In this document: positions 33,323-40,061 of the stretch, in pieces | Numbering within the stretch: the stretch's first letter is position 1 | Layout: each line of letters opens with the position of its first letter | NCBI GenBank assembly: GCA_020436025.1 | Contig: JAGQYP010000035.1 | Span: forward strand, 1 to 40,061 | Length of the DNA stretch: 40,061 nt | DNA from: Crocinitomicaceae bacterium | Lineage (GTDB): Bacteria; Bacteroidota; Bacteroidia; Flavobacteriales_D; Crocinitomicaceae | Reading direction: 5' to 3' | Notes under the pieces: generated by a model | What the model saw: the letters and a program-made list of their open reading frames with translations, nothing else | Database searches by the model: none | Told to the model about the DNA's origin: nothing | Program-made: the position numbers and the translations under genes

Positions 33323-33476
33323 TTTCCACTTTCCACTTTCCACTTTTCACTTTTCATTTTTCACTTTCCACTTTCCACTTTTCATTTTGAATTTTGCACT
33401 TTGCACTTTGCACTTTGCACTTTGCACTTTGCATTTTTCACTTTTCACTTTGCATTTTGCACTTTGAATTTTTACA
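33323..33476. repeat. Long heptamer array, right side of element B
   Basis: At least 21 consecutive 7-base units without a single register shift (33323-33469): TTTCCAC x3, TTTTCAC, TTTTCAT, TTTTCAC, TTTCCAC x2, TTTTCAT, TTTGAAT, TTTGCAC x5, TTTGCAT, TTTTCAC x2, TTTGCAT, TTTGCAC, TTTGAAT. The consensus is TTTNCAY (TTTGAAT being the exception), that is RTGNAAA on the other strand. It ends nine bases before the SRAP gene. Confidence 0.9.
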
Positions 33477-33484
33477 TTTAAAAA

Positions 33485-34258
33485 ATGTGTTACAATGTCA
33501 AAGCCTCACTCGAAGCTCAACTCAAAAGAGCAAAGGAACAGGGCGATTCAGAAATGATTGCTCAGTTGCGCGAGCAGATGAAAAAATATGAGGTGGAAAA
33601 CTACTATCACACCAACGGCTTTGAGCACAAACCATTTTTAATTTACGAAGCTGAAGAACCTGTAATCGCCAATTGGGGATTGATCCCACATTGGTCCAAA
33701 TCCAGAACAGAAGCAGAAGAAATTCGAAATCGCACCCTTAATGCTCGAGGTGAGTCGATTTGGGAAAAACCTGCCTTTAGAGATTCGGCTGATAATTCAA
33801 GATGCTTGTTGTGTGTAGATGGCTTTTACGAATACCATCACTTTAAGAAAAACAATTACCCTTTCTATATTGAACCCAATAATCACAGCGGACTCACATT
33901 TGGTGGATTGTCGAGCAAATGGGTGGATCAAACCACTGGGGAAATTTTTCATTCCTTTAGTATTGTGACTACGCTAGGGAATAAGCTTTTGAGCAAATTG
34001 CATAACAACCCAAAACTAAAGGAGCCCAGAATGCCTTTAATTCTGAATCGGGAAGAACAAGAAATTTGGTTGCACGATACAGAAGCTTCCAAAAAACTCA
34101 TTCATCCTCATGAAATCGAGTTAGATGTGCATACGGTGGAAAAACTCTCAGGGAATCAATACAAGGGAAATGTTCCGGAAGTTTCCAAGGAAAAAATCTA
34201 TGTTGAATTGGAATTTGAAGGAGTTTATGAACCGCCAGAGGATTTGACTTTATTTTGA
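33485..34258 (+). CDS. SRAP-family abasic-site DNA-protein crosslink protein (YedK/HMCES-like)
   Basis: 257 aa. The catalytic Cys2 (MCYN) is in place, exposed after Met removal, to form a thiazolidine link with abasic sites in single-stranded DNA. Other SRAP motifs: WGLIPHWSK near 64, LNARGESIWEKPAF near 86, CLLCVDGFYEYH near 104 (the conserved Glu), and RMPLIL near 181. The His usually found two residues before RMP is not there; the sequence reads KLKEPRMP, so the His of KLHNNPKLK may have shifted or been replaced. Start chosen by Cys2. It shields abasic sites during replication. Confidence 0.9.
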   Translation: MCYNVKASLEAQLKRAKEQGDSEMIAQLREQMKKYEVENYYHTNGFEHKPFLIYEAEEPVIANWGLIPHWSKSRTEAEEIRNRTLNARGESIWEKPAFRDSADNSRCLLCVDGFYEYHHFKKNNYPFYIEPNNHSGLTFGGLSSKWVDQTTGEIFHSFSIVTTLGNKLLSKLHNNPKLKEPRMPLILNREEQEIWLHDTEASKKLIHPHEIELDVHTVEKLSGNQYKGNVPEVSKEKIYVELEFEGVYEPPEDLTLF

Positions 34259-34259
34259 A

Positions 34260-35018
34260 ATGAATAAAATGAAAATAAGATTCGTTATCATATTACTTTG
34301 TTTCTTTCCTGAACTATGGGGTCAGCATACTATTTCTGACAGCCTCTTACTCGCCAAAATTTTTGGTTCCACGGATCCGGATGGTCAAACTTTTACCTGT
34401 ATTGATTGTAAGGATGAATCCATGTATTCCTATCAGGATGAAGTGGTTTTTAAAATTGTTTTTAAGTCGGAAATTGTGCTGGATGAAGAAGCACTACTTT
34501 TGGTGATTGCGGAAGCGCCTTATGGAACTCAACATGGACATCAATTTGGCTATCAGCATCTCTATTTTTTCAAAAGACAAGACAAGGATTGGAGTATTGT
34601 GGATTCGATCGTCATGGAAGATTTAACGCCTATTGGTGACCAAAGTGAATTCAGCATTGTGGATATTGGCAAGAATAAAAAGGCATTAATTTCTACTTTT
34701 CAGAGTACAGGAAATCACCATTTGGAGACCACACTGAGTATTGATTTAATCGAAAGAAGTAAACTCACTTTTTTATTTTCCATTAACGCAGAATACAGCA
34801 ATTTGGCTTTTATGGAACCTGTTTCGGTTGGAGAAGATTGTCCAGGAGAAAGTTATGAGGAAACCTATGAAATCATTCCCTCTGATTCGGAATGGTATGA
34901 GATTCGAGTGCACAGAAAAGAATTTGCTTATTCTAGAGGGTGTAGAGACGCTATTCTCAAATTGGATGTCGAAAAACGATTCTTTTATTTTGAAGAAAAA
35001 TACCTTGAACAGAAGTAA
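34260..35018 (+). CDS. Secreted protein of unknown function
   Basis: 252 aa with a signal peptide ending near 22 (FFPELWGQ); Met1 or Met4 may start it. It begins one base after the SRAP stop, so it may be co-transcribed, though the functions look unrelated. The mature part has CIDC near 47, a His-rich GTQHGHQFGYQHLYFF near 90 and two later Cys (DCPGES, RGCRD). No family or sorting domain recognised. Confidence 0.7.
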   Translation: MNKMKIRFVIILLCFFPELWGQHTISDSLLLAKIFGSTDPDGQTFTCIDCKDESMYSYQDEVVFKIVFKSEIVLDEEALLLVIAEAPYGTQHGHQFGYQHLYFFKRQDKDWSIVDSIVMEDLTPIGDQSEFSIVDIGKNKKALISTFQSTGNHHLETTLSIDLIERSKLTFLFSINAEYSNLAFMEPVSVGEDCPGESYEETYEIIPSDSEWYEIRVHRKEFAYSRGCRDAILKLDVEKRFFYFEEKYLEQK

Positions 35019-35099
35019 AATCGGTTTAAAGAATTCTGGTTACTCAAACTACTTTAAAGCTTCAAAGATCTGGCTTTTCAAGAATAGGTGAATTAAGGA

Positions 35100-35130
35100 T
35101 TGAATTGCAACAAGATTAACACTATACTTG
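35100..35130 (+). promoter_or_regulatory. Promoter of the TPR-SpoIIE phosphatase gene
   Basis: TTG (35100-35102), 20 bases, TATACTTG (35123-35130; one mismatch to TAnnTTTG). The predicted start site coincides with the ATG at 35136, again suggesting a leaderless message. Confidence 0.5.
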
Positions 35131-35135
35131 CAGTC

Positions 35136-36842
35136 ATGACCCAAGAAGAATTCGATAAAGCCATAAATAAAACTTGGAATTTGCGATTGTCAGATTTGCA
35201 GACTGCCTATACGACAGCCATGGATCTGATGGAATATTGCGAAGCAAAGGGGTATCAAAAAGGAGTGGCAGATTGCTGTCGAATTTTGGGTTATTGCTAT
35301 TGGCGTTTTTCAGATTATTCTCTTTCCTTGAGTCAGTCGTTGAAAGGATTGGAGATTTACCAAAGGATTGGAGATATTCAAGGTGAAGCAGACATTCTCA
35401 ATAATATTGGTGCGGTTTACATGTTTCAAAACGACAATGAAAAGCGTTTGGAAGTGAACCTGAGATGCAAAGAACTGAGAGGATTGATTGGGGATTTGGA
35501 AGGAGTAGCTTCCTCGGAAGGAAATATTGGGGAAACTTATTTGGAAATGGAGGATTATGCCAATGCCAACAAGTGTTTTGAGTCGGTTTTAAGTGATCCC
35601 AATGCTTCTCCTCAAGGGATGGCCTGGGCTTATCACAATATTGGAAGAATCAAGAATAGTCAGAAAGAGTATGAAGAGGCCTATTCCTACTATAAAAAAG
35701 GATTAGATCTTAGTGAATCGGTTTCCTACAATGTGTTGATCACAGATTCTTACTTGATCATTACCGAATTGTTCCTGGAGCAGAAAATGTATGATAAAGC
35801 TATTTCTCAAGCGGAAAAAGCGTTGGACGTTTCCAGAAAAATTGGAGCGAAAGAAGGAGAGAAAAAAGCGCTCTATTATTTGTCCAAAATTTACGAGCAA
35901 TTGGGTCAGTTTGAAGCTTCTTTAAAATATCACAAAGACTACCATTCAAAGGATATGGAGATTAGTCGGGATACAGAAATTGAGCGACTTAAAACGACTC
36001 AATTGAAAGCGGCTTTTGATAAAATTGAAGAACAAAAAAATGAGCTGATTGATAGCATTCGCTACGCAGAAAGAATACAAAATGCTGTATTGACAAGGGA
36101 TCAAAATCAGAAATTGGTAACTAAGTATTTTGTGACTTATCAGGCAAAAGATATTGTAAGCGGCGATTTTTACTGGTATTATGAAAATGACCACTATTTC
36201 TATTTGTGTGTTGCAGATTGTACTGGTCATGGGGTTCCGGGAGCTTTGTTGACCATGCTCGGGACAACTTATTTAAATGATATTGTGACTTTAAACGAGG
36301 ACATTACTCCTGCCTTTGTTTTGGATCGTTTGCGCCATCGTTTGATTCACGCTTTGTCTAAGAAATCGAATGATGACGGCACCAAAGACGGAATGGATAT
36401 TAGTCTGATCCGTTTCAACAGAGAAACCTTGAGTGCGGAATGGGCTGGAGCCTACAATCCAATTTGGGTAATCAGAAAAAATAAAACTCCCTTAAATTCT
36501 TCGACGAAACCCATTGCTTTGGAAGGGGAGCAAGCGATGCTGTATGAACTCAAAGGGGATAAAATTCCGGTGGGAGACATGGAGGTACTCAAACCTTTTA
36601 GTGAACATAGAATCCAGTTTGAATTAGGTGATTTGGTTTACCTGTTTTCGGATGGATTTGCGGATCAGTTTGGGGGGAAACATGGTAAGAAGTATAGATC
36701 AGGTCAGTTAAAGGAATTTTTGTTACAGATTCATGCAACAGAGATTCACAAACAAGGAGAATTACTGCAATCTGAATTCAATTCTTGGAAACGAAACCTA
36801 GAACAAGTAGATGACGTCTGTATTATCGGAATTGAAATTTGA
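35136..36842 (+). CDS. TPR-repeat SpoIIE-type serine phosphatase
   Basis: 568 aa from the ATG at 35136 (an upstream in-frame TTG at 35100 lies in the promoter). The N-terminal 270 residues hold about six TPR units (for example AWAYHNIGRIKNSQKEYEEAYSYYKKGL near 165), then a coiled coil (about 275-325, IEEQKNELIDSIRYAERIQNAVL), then a SpoIIE/PP2C domain with VSGDFYWYY near 341, VADCTGHGVPGALL near 357, KDGMDISLIRF near 418 and YLFSDGFADQFGG near 502. No signal peptide or transmembrane segment, so cytoplasmic. TPRs probably bind the partner that sets activity. A STAS-like protein is encoded 250 bases downstream. Confidence 0.92.
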   Translation: MTQEEFDKAINKTWNLRLSDLQTAYTTAMDLMEYCEAKGYQKGVADCCRILGYCYWRFSDYSLSLSQSLKGLEIYQRIGDIQGEADILNNIGAVYMFQNDNEKRLEVNLRCKELRGLIGDLEGVASSEGNIGETYLEMEDYANANKCFESVLSDPNASPQGMAWAYHNIGRIKNSQKEYEEAYSYYKKGLDLSESVSYNVLITDSYLIITELFLEQKMYDKAISQAEKALDVSRKIGAKEGEKKALYYLSKIYEQLGQFEASLKYHKDYHSKDMEISRDTEIERLKTTQLKAAFDKIEEQKNELIDSIRYAERIQNAVLTRDQNQKLVTKYFVTYQAKDIVSGDFYWYYENDHYFYLCVADCTGHGVPGALLTMLGTTYLNDIVTLNEDITPAFVLDRLRHRLIHALSKKSNDDGTKDGMDISLIRFNRETLSAEWAGAYNPIWVIRKNKTPLNSSTKPIALEGEQAMLYELKGDKIPVGDMEVLKPFSEHRIQFELGDLVYLFSDGFADQFGGKHGKKYRSGQLKEFLLQIHATEIHKQGELLQSEFNSWKRNLEQVDDVCIIGIEI

Positions 36843-37092
36843 TAAATATTTTTGATCAGCAAGTGGTCGTCTTTGGATGAAAGATAATTTCCCTCTTTCA
36901 TAATATAATGCGTTCATAATATTTTCCTTAACGTAAATTTATTTTCTTTTAGGGAAATTGAAAATCAATGCAATACATAGTAATTATTTTTATATATTAG
37001 AAGTGAAATTATTCAATGAATGATTTCGATACACTAAACTTTTTCATTAAACCTTAGATTTTCCTTTTACACGAATTTACTTACTACTCAAA

Positions 37093-37518
37093 ATGGAAGG
37101 AAATTTAAAAGTTGTTTCAGAAATTCAGGAAGATTCGATCTTAATTGCTCGTTTGTATGAAAACGGAGTAGTAGAAATTGAGTGGAATGAAAAAATAGAA
37201 GATATTGAGGTGCATCATCTTCAAAAAATGCAAGAAGTTGTGGGAGAAATTGGGCGAGGCGAAAGAATGCCTTTGTATTATTCTACACATGAATTTCTGG
37301 GAATTACAAAGGAAGCACGGAAATTTGCAGTGACAAAAGAAGGCACCAAACATACTTTGATCATCGCTGTTTTGGTGAATAACTTGGCCATGCAATTGCT
37401 TTTCAACTTTTTTATGCGTGTAAATCGACCCAAAATTCCAACCAAAGGTTTCAGAAATAAGGAAGATGCTTTTCAGTGGTTAGACAAAAAGGGAAAGAAA
37501 ATCCAAACAATCAAATAA
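37093..37518 (+). CDS. STAS/SpoIIAA-like domain protein
   Basis: 141 aa. The N-terminal strand ARLYENGVVEIEW, the middle YYSTHEFLGITKEARKFAV and the C-terminal NLAMQLLFNFFMRVNRPKIPTKGF...DAFQWLDKK match a small STAS/SEC14-like family frequent in Bacteroidota, often near signalling phosphatases. It could be the phosphoprotein acted on by the upstream SpoIIE phosphatase, but no obvious conserved phospho-Ser motif is visible. The 250-base gap before it (36843-37092) is AT-rich and holds no ORF. It converges on the next gene with an 8-base overlap of the 3' ends. Confidence 0.65.
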   Translation: MEGNLKVVSEIQEDSILIARLYENGVVEIEWNEKIEDIEVHHLQKMQEVVGEIGRGERMPLYYSTHEFLGITKEARKFAVTKEGTKHTLIIAVLVNNLAMQLLFNFFMRVNRPKIPTKGFRNKEDAFQWLDKKGKKIQTIK

Positions 37519-38425
37519 ATACTTCTGCCAACATGCACCTGGCACTACCGCCTCCTACAAATTCAATTGTAGGTATTTCAGCTCGAACAAAATGATCTGT
37601 GTGTTTTTGAAATTGTTTAAGTTGATCGGAACTAAGTGATTGGTATGCAGCTTCTGATAAAACCAACACTTTTTCTCCACTGGAATTCAATACTTGAAGC
37701 ATGTTTCCAGCAAAATGCTCGTAAATCTGTTCATTTGAAAGAAAAATAATTTCCTTGCCACTTTTTTCAAGCTGATCTTTAACTTTTTGCTGATCCTTTG
37801 CTGCTATCGTATCCATTCCAATGGCAATAAATGAAGCTCCAATACACAACATCACATTGGTGTGGTAAATGAGTTCGCCCGATTTTCCTAAGGATTCAAA
37901 TGCCACAACTTCATACTCCAAGAGTTGTGCTACTTCCTCCAAAACTTGAGCAATAGTTCGGGGAGAAATGGCTGCATAAACAACCTTATTGGAATGGTCA
38001 AATAACATGCTTCCGGTACCTTCCAAAAAGCCTTCATCGGCTTCGTGTTTTTCCAAAGCGATGTGACTGTATCCATATTGATTCACAAGAGATTCAATGA
38101 TGTCTGATCGTCTTTCGGCTCTTCGGTTGGGAACCGCCATGGGGTAGGTAATCAGCTCCCCACTTTGATGTGTCGAAAACCAATTGTTTGGAAAAATAGA
38201 ATCTGGCGTAGTAGAATTAGGAAGATCTTCAAAAACCAAAACTTCAACTCCCACATTACGCAATTTTGCAACAAACCCGTTGAACTCCGCCAAAGCCTTC
38301 GCTTGCGTTTTTAACCCATTCTCTTTAGGCTGATTCTGGAATGAATTCGTCAAAAAGGCCTCCGTATTAAACCCAAATCGGGTTGGAGCAACCATGAGTA
38401 CGGTATTTGTTAATTGTGCGGGCAC
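37511..38425 (-). CDS. ctlX: CtlX/arginine-deiminase-superfamily hydrolase
   Basis: About 304 aa from a GTG at 38425. No ATG precedes the conserved strand TNTVLMVAPTRFGFNTEA, so the start is uncertain: TTG at 38452, GTG at 38425 or ATG at 38395. Guanidine-modifying-enzyme features: FPNNWFSTHQSGELITYPM near 82, LEGTGSMLFD near 133, the catalytic His in YHTNVML near 188, and the catalytic Cys in GGGSARCMLAEVF at the C-terminus. The family contains citrulline or arginine hydrolases of the CtlX type; substrate not shown here. The 5' end runs into a TTCCAAG heptamer array, which may have replaced the native leader. Confidence 0.85.
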   Translation of the reverse strand: MPAQLTNTVLMVAPTRFGFNTEAFLTNSFQNQPKENGLKTQAKALAEFNGFVAKLRNVGVEVLVFEDLPNSTTPDSIFPNNWFSTHQSGELITYPMAVPNRRAERRSDIIESLVNQYGYSHIALEKHEADEGFLEGTGSMLFDHSNKVVYAAISPRTIAQVLEEVAQLLEYEVVAFESLGKSGELIYHTNVMLCIGASFIAIGMDTIAAKDQQKVKDQLEKSGKEIIFLSNEQIYEHFAGNMLQVLNSSGEKVLVLSEAAYQSLSSDQLKQFQKHTDHFVRAEIPTIEFVGGGSARCMLAEVFI

Positions 38426-38432
38426 TATTTTG

Positions 38433-38467
38433 TTCCAAGTTCCAAGTTCCAAGTTCCAAGTTTCAGG
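38433..38467. repeat. Heptamer array at the 5' end of the CtlX gene
   Basis: TTCCAAG four times in exact register (38433-38460), then TTTCAGG. It lies at the possible start of the minus-strand gene; one possible TTG start is made by the array itself. Confidence 0.85.
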
Positions 38468-38567
38468 TATTTTTTCTGTTCACTCAAGATGAAGTGAGAT
38501 TTTGATTCAATTTTGTCAAACGATTTCACCATTTTCAACGTTATTGTTCTAAACTAAAGCAATAACC

Positions 38568-38780
38568 ATGAAAAAACAAGTGTTTATCTCTGGAATTTTT
38601 CTTCTTTTCCTAACAAGTTGCGATCTGAATCAAAATGTATGTGTCTGTAGCAATCCAGGAGGAGAGTTCGAAACCATCAAAGTAAGTAAAAATAGAGATC
38701 AAGCCAATCAAGAATGTCAGGATCACTACAATCAGAATTACAGCTATCCTATGAGTGAGATCTATTGTGAGGTGAGGTAG
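38568..38780 (+). CDS. Small lipoprotein
   Basis: 70 aa with lipobox LFLTSC (Cys18). The 50-residue mature part holds five more Cys (CVC, EC, YC and the like) and an ENQ-rich helix DQANQECQDHYNQNY. Similar in style to the small Cys lipoprotein at 6594 but not clearly homologous. Function unknown. Upstream, bases 38468-38567 form a divergent gap with the CtlX gene. Confidence 0.7.
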   Translation: MKKQVFISGIFLLFLTSCDLNQNVCVCSNPGGEFETIKVSKNRDQANQECQDHYNQNYSYPMSEIYCEVR

Positions 38781-38888
38781 GCGAATTGCTCTGTATGACA
38801 ACCTAAGTAATAGCTGAAGATTTCTACGTTTTACTTTTGTCCAATGTCTTTTGGAATTAATTCTTAAATTATAATCAAAAAATAATTC

Positions 38889-39275
38889 ATGGCGAAAAAA
38901 GGTCCAATGCCCAGTTTTCAAACTGTTGATGATTACATTGCGAATCAATCCGAAGAAGCACAGCAGAAGCTGGAAGAATTGCGTACTCTTATCAAGGAAG
39001 TAGTTCCAGAAGCTGAAGAAGTATTGAATTACAAAATTCCTTCTTTTGTATTAGTTCCAAATGGTAAAAGAGATCACCAAATCATGATGGCCGCCTATGC
39101 AAAATTCATAGGTTTTTATCCTTTTCCCACCACTATGGAAGCATTTTCAGAAGAACTAAAAGCCTTCAAGCAGGGGAAAGGGTCTGTTCAGTTTCCCCTT
39201 GACCAACCACTTCCTAAAGATTTGGTGAAAAGAATGGTGAGATTTCGAAAAGAGGAGATTGAAGGAGGAAAATAA
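38889..39275 (+). CDS. DUF1801/YdhG-like protein
   Basis: 128 aa. The pattern TVDDYIANQSEEAQQKLEELRTLIKEVVPEAEEVLNYKIPSF, then a MMAAYAKFIGFYPFP strand and a C-terminal GKGSVQFPLDQPLPKDLVKRMVRFR is the YdhG/Fra-like fold of DUF1801, sometimes annotated as an iron chaperone. The actual substrate is unknown. Cytoplasmic. The next gene starts 6 bases downstream. Confidence 0.85.
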   Translation: MAKKGPMPSFQTVDDYIANQSEEAQQKLEELRTLIKEVVPEAEEVLNYKIPSFVLVPNGKRDHQIMMAAYAKFIGFYPFPTTMEAFSEELKAFKQGKGSVQFPLDQPLPKDLVKRMVRFRKEEIEGGK

Positions 39276-39281
39276 TAATCA

Positions 39282-39698
39282 ATGATTTCAAGAAATTTTA
39301 TCACACTCGTTTTTGTATTGCTAACTGTCTTGGCTCAGGCCCAAACTAACAAGGAAACGAATATCAAAATGCAAGATTTGGATCAACCCTTTTTTCTATC
39401 TCTAAAAGAAAATAGAACTATCGAAAATACAGATTCCCTATCCATTCAATTTACAGATTGTGTCAAGGAATGGGGTTACGATACTCCACCTGAAGATCCC
39501 GACAGAAAGTATTTCGAAGAGGTTCAGTACACTTTAGAGATGAAGCATATTGGCTTTACAAATACAGTCAGTTTTACCAGTTCCAATATCCAAGAAAATC
39601 TCTATTTCCTATTTCACGAATTTAAAATTTACATTCTTTCAGAGGACTACAATGATCAAAATCCAAAACTGGAATTAAAGGTGGAGGAACTGAAATAA
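39282..39698 (+). CDS. Secreted protein of unknown function
   Basis: 138 aa with a signal peptide to about 21 (VLAQAQ). The remainder is acidic and beta-rich with one Cys (FTDCVKEWGY near 60). No family recognised. It follows the DUF1801 gene by 6 bases and may be co-transcribed with it. Confidence 0.65.
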   Translation: MISRNFITLVFVLLTVLAQAQTNKETNIKMQDLDQPFFLSLKENRTIENTDSLSIQFTDCVKEWGYDTPPEDPDRKYFEEVQYTLEMKHIGFTNTVSFTSSNIQENLYFLFHEFKIYILSEDYNDQNPKLELKVEELK

Positions 39699-39731
39699 TC
39701 CACATCTTTGTACACCACAATTTAAAAGCTC

Positions 39732-40061
39732 ATGCAGTTCGAAACCATAGAAACGGAAAGACTCCTTTTAAAAAAATTGGGTCCAGCCGAATTTGACCAT
39801 TTATTCGCGAATCATTCCGAAGAAGAAATTTGCCAAATCCTGGGTTTGCTGAATCATGAAGAGTTTCTAAAAGAAAAGTCAAGAGTAGAAGGCGGTTACC
39901 AAACCTACGATCGAACCATTGCCTCTTTCATTTTAGTGTCCAAATCTACAGGTGAAGCCATTGGAAGATCCGGTTTTCACAATTGGTACAAAGACCACAA
40001 AAGAGCTGAATTAGGCTACGTAATCTACGAAGACCAAAACAAAAACAAAGGCTACATGAGC
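39732..40061 (+). CDS. GNAT-family N-acetyltransferase, N-terminal part (partial)
   Basis: 110 codons run open to the window edge. ETERLLLKKL near 6, a FILVSKSTGEAIGRSGFHNW strand pair near 70 and ELGYVIYEDQNKNKGYMS at the edge match RimJ/RimL-type GNAT enzymes, the last part leading into the acetyl-CoA loop (Q/R-x-x-G-x-G/A) just outside the window. Acceptor unknown. Confidence 0.85.
   Translation, partial: MQFETIETERLLLKKLGPAEFDHLFANHSEEEICQILGLLNHEEFLKEKSRVEGGYQTYDRTIASFILVSKSTGEAIGRSGFHNWYKDHKRAELGYVIYEDQNKNKGYMS

Noticed and set aside
33248..33343. Longer N-terminus for four-helix-bundle protein B
   Set aside because: It would be translated from heptamer words and the promoter box; the family normally starts near the first helix at 33247.
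33323..33469. Possible CRISPR array
   Set aside because: Units are 7 bases with no unique spacers and no cas genes nearby; it is a phased word array.
34828..35091. 87-aa plus-strand frame over the end of the 34260 gene
   Set aside because: It overlaps the secreted protein gene in another frame, with no recognisable feature.

Overview
The window is a low-GC bacterial chromosome segment from a member of the Bacteroidota, most likely Flavobacteriales. The reasons are a very large adhesin with SprB-type repeats and a gliding-type (type B) C-terminal sorting domain, a second secreted protein with a type A sorting domain, a GldK/GldJ-like protein, the duplicated-thiE thiamine operon layout, many short Bacteroidota lipoproteins, and several promoters matching the Bacteroidota consensus (TTTG/TTG, about 20 bases, TAnnTTTG). 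Genus cannot be read from the sequence.

Layout. 1-3373: 3' part of a thiamine operon (thiE end, thiD, second thiE, thiG, thiH). 3437-7487: a GldK-like secreted protein, then three tandem paralogous small Cys/His proteins with a membrane segment ending in a lipobox, then two lipoproteins separated by a terminator. 7488-14098: regulatory region with a near-perfect CRP-type palindrome and a 2063-residue adhesin. 14112-14690: a four-helix-bundle (S23/IVP-like) gene between inverted arrays of short words. 14807-17714: GT-C-like membrane protein and two exported proteins. 18146-21162: ATP-grasp ligase plus a fusion of N-formylglutamate-amidohydrolase-like and DUF1704/QEGLA metallopeptidase domains. 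21234-25896: four-repeat secreted protein, PAS-SpoIIE phosphatase, two small exported proteins. 26143-32818: TetR-controlled efflux operon (TetR, TolC-like, HlyD-like, two ABC ATPases, two ABC-2 permeases) with two palindromic operators over the promoter. 32821-33476: second four-helix-bundle gene between inverted heptamer arrays. 33485-40061: SRAP protein, TPR-SpoIIE phosphatase, STAS-like protein, CtlX-type hydrolase, small exported proteins, DUF1801 protein and the start of a GNAT acetyltransferase.

The most unusual signal lies between the genes. Many intergenic tracts are arrays of 7-base words kept in strict register, drawn from a small vocabulary that varies from array to array (for example GTGCAAA/ATGCAAA/ATTCAAA/GTGGAAA; TTCCAAG; AATTAAG/AATTATC; and a mixed 7/8-base grammar of AGTCATA + AATCAATA). 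They lie against gene ends, sometimes supplying the last codons and the stop. The two arrays that enclose a gene both enclose a four-helix-bundle gene, and in both cases the arrays on the two sides are in opposite orientation. This looks like an undescribed repeat-forming or mobile system; its mechanism is inference. A 43-bp palindrome-containing element also occurs twice (42 of 43 bases identical) in opposite orientation.

The second candidate system is the ATP-grasp ligase/DUF1704 pair. It resembles the eukaryotic tubulin tyrosine ligase/MATCAP detyrosinase pair in family composition and may be a bacterial amino-acid adding and removing cycle. All calls come from reading sequence and recalled family motifs; no database search was possible.
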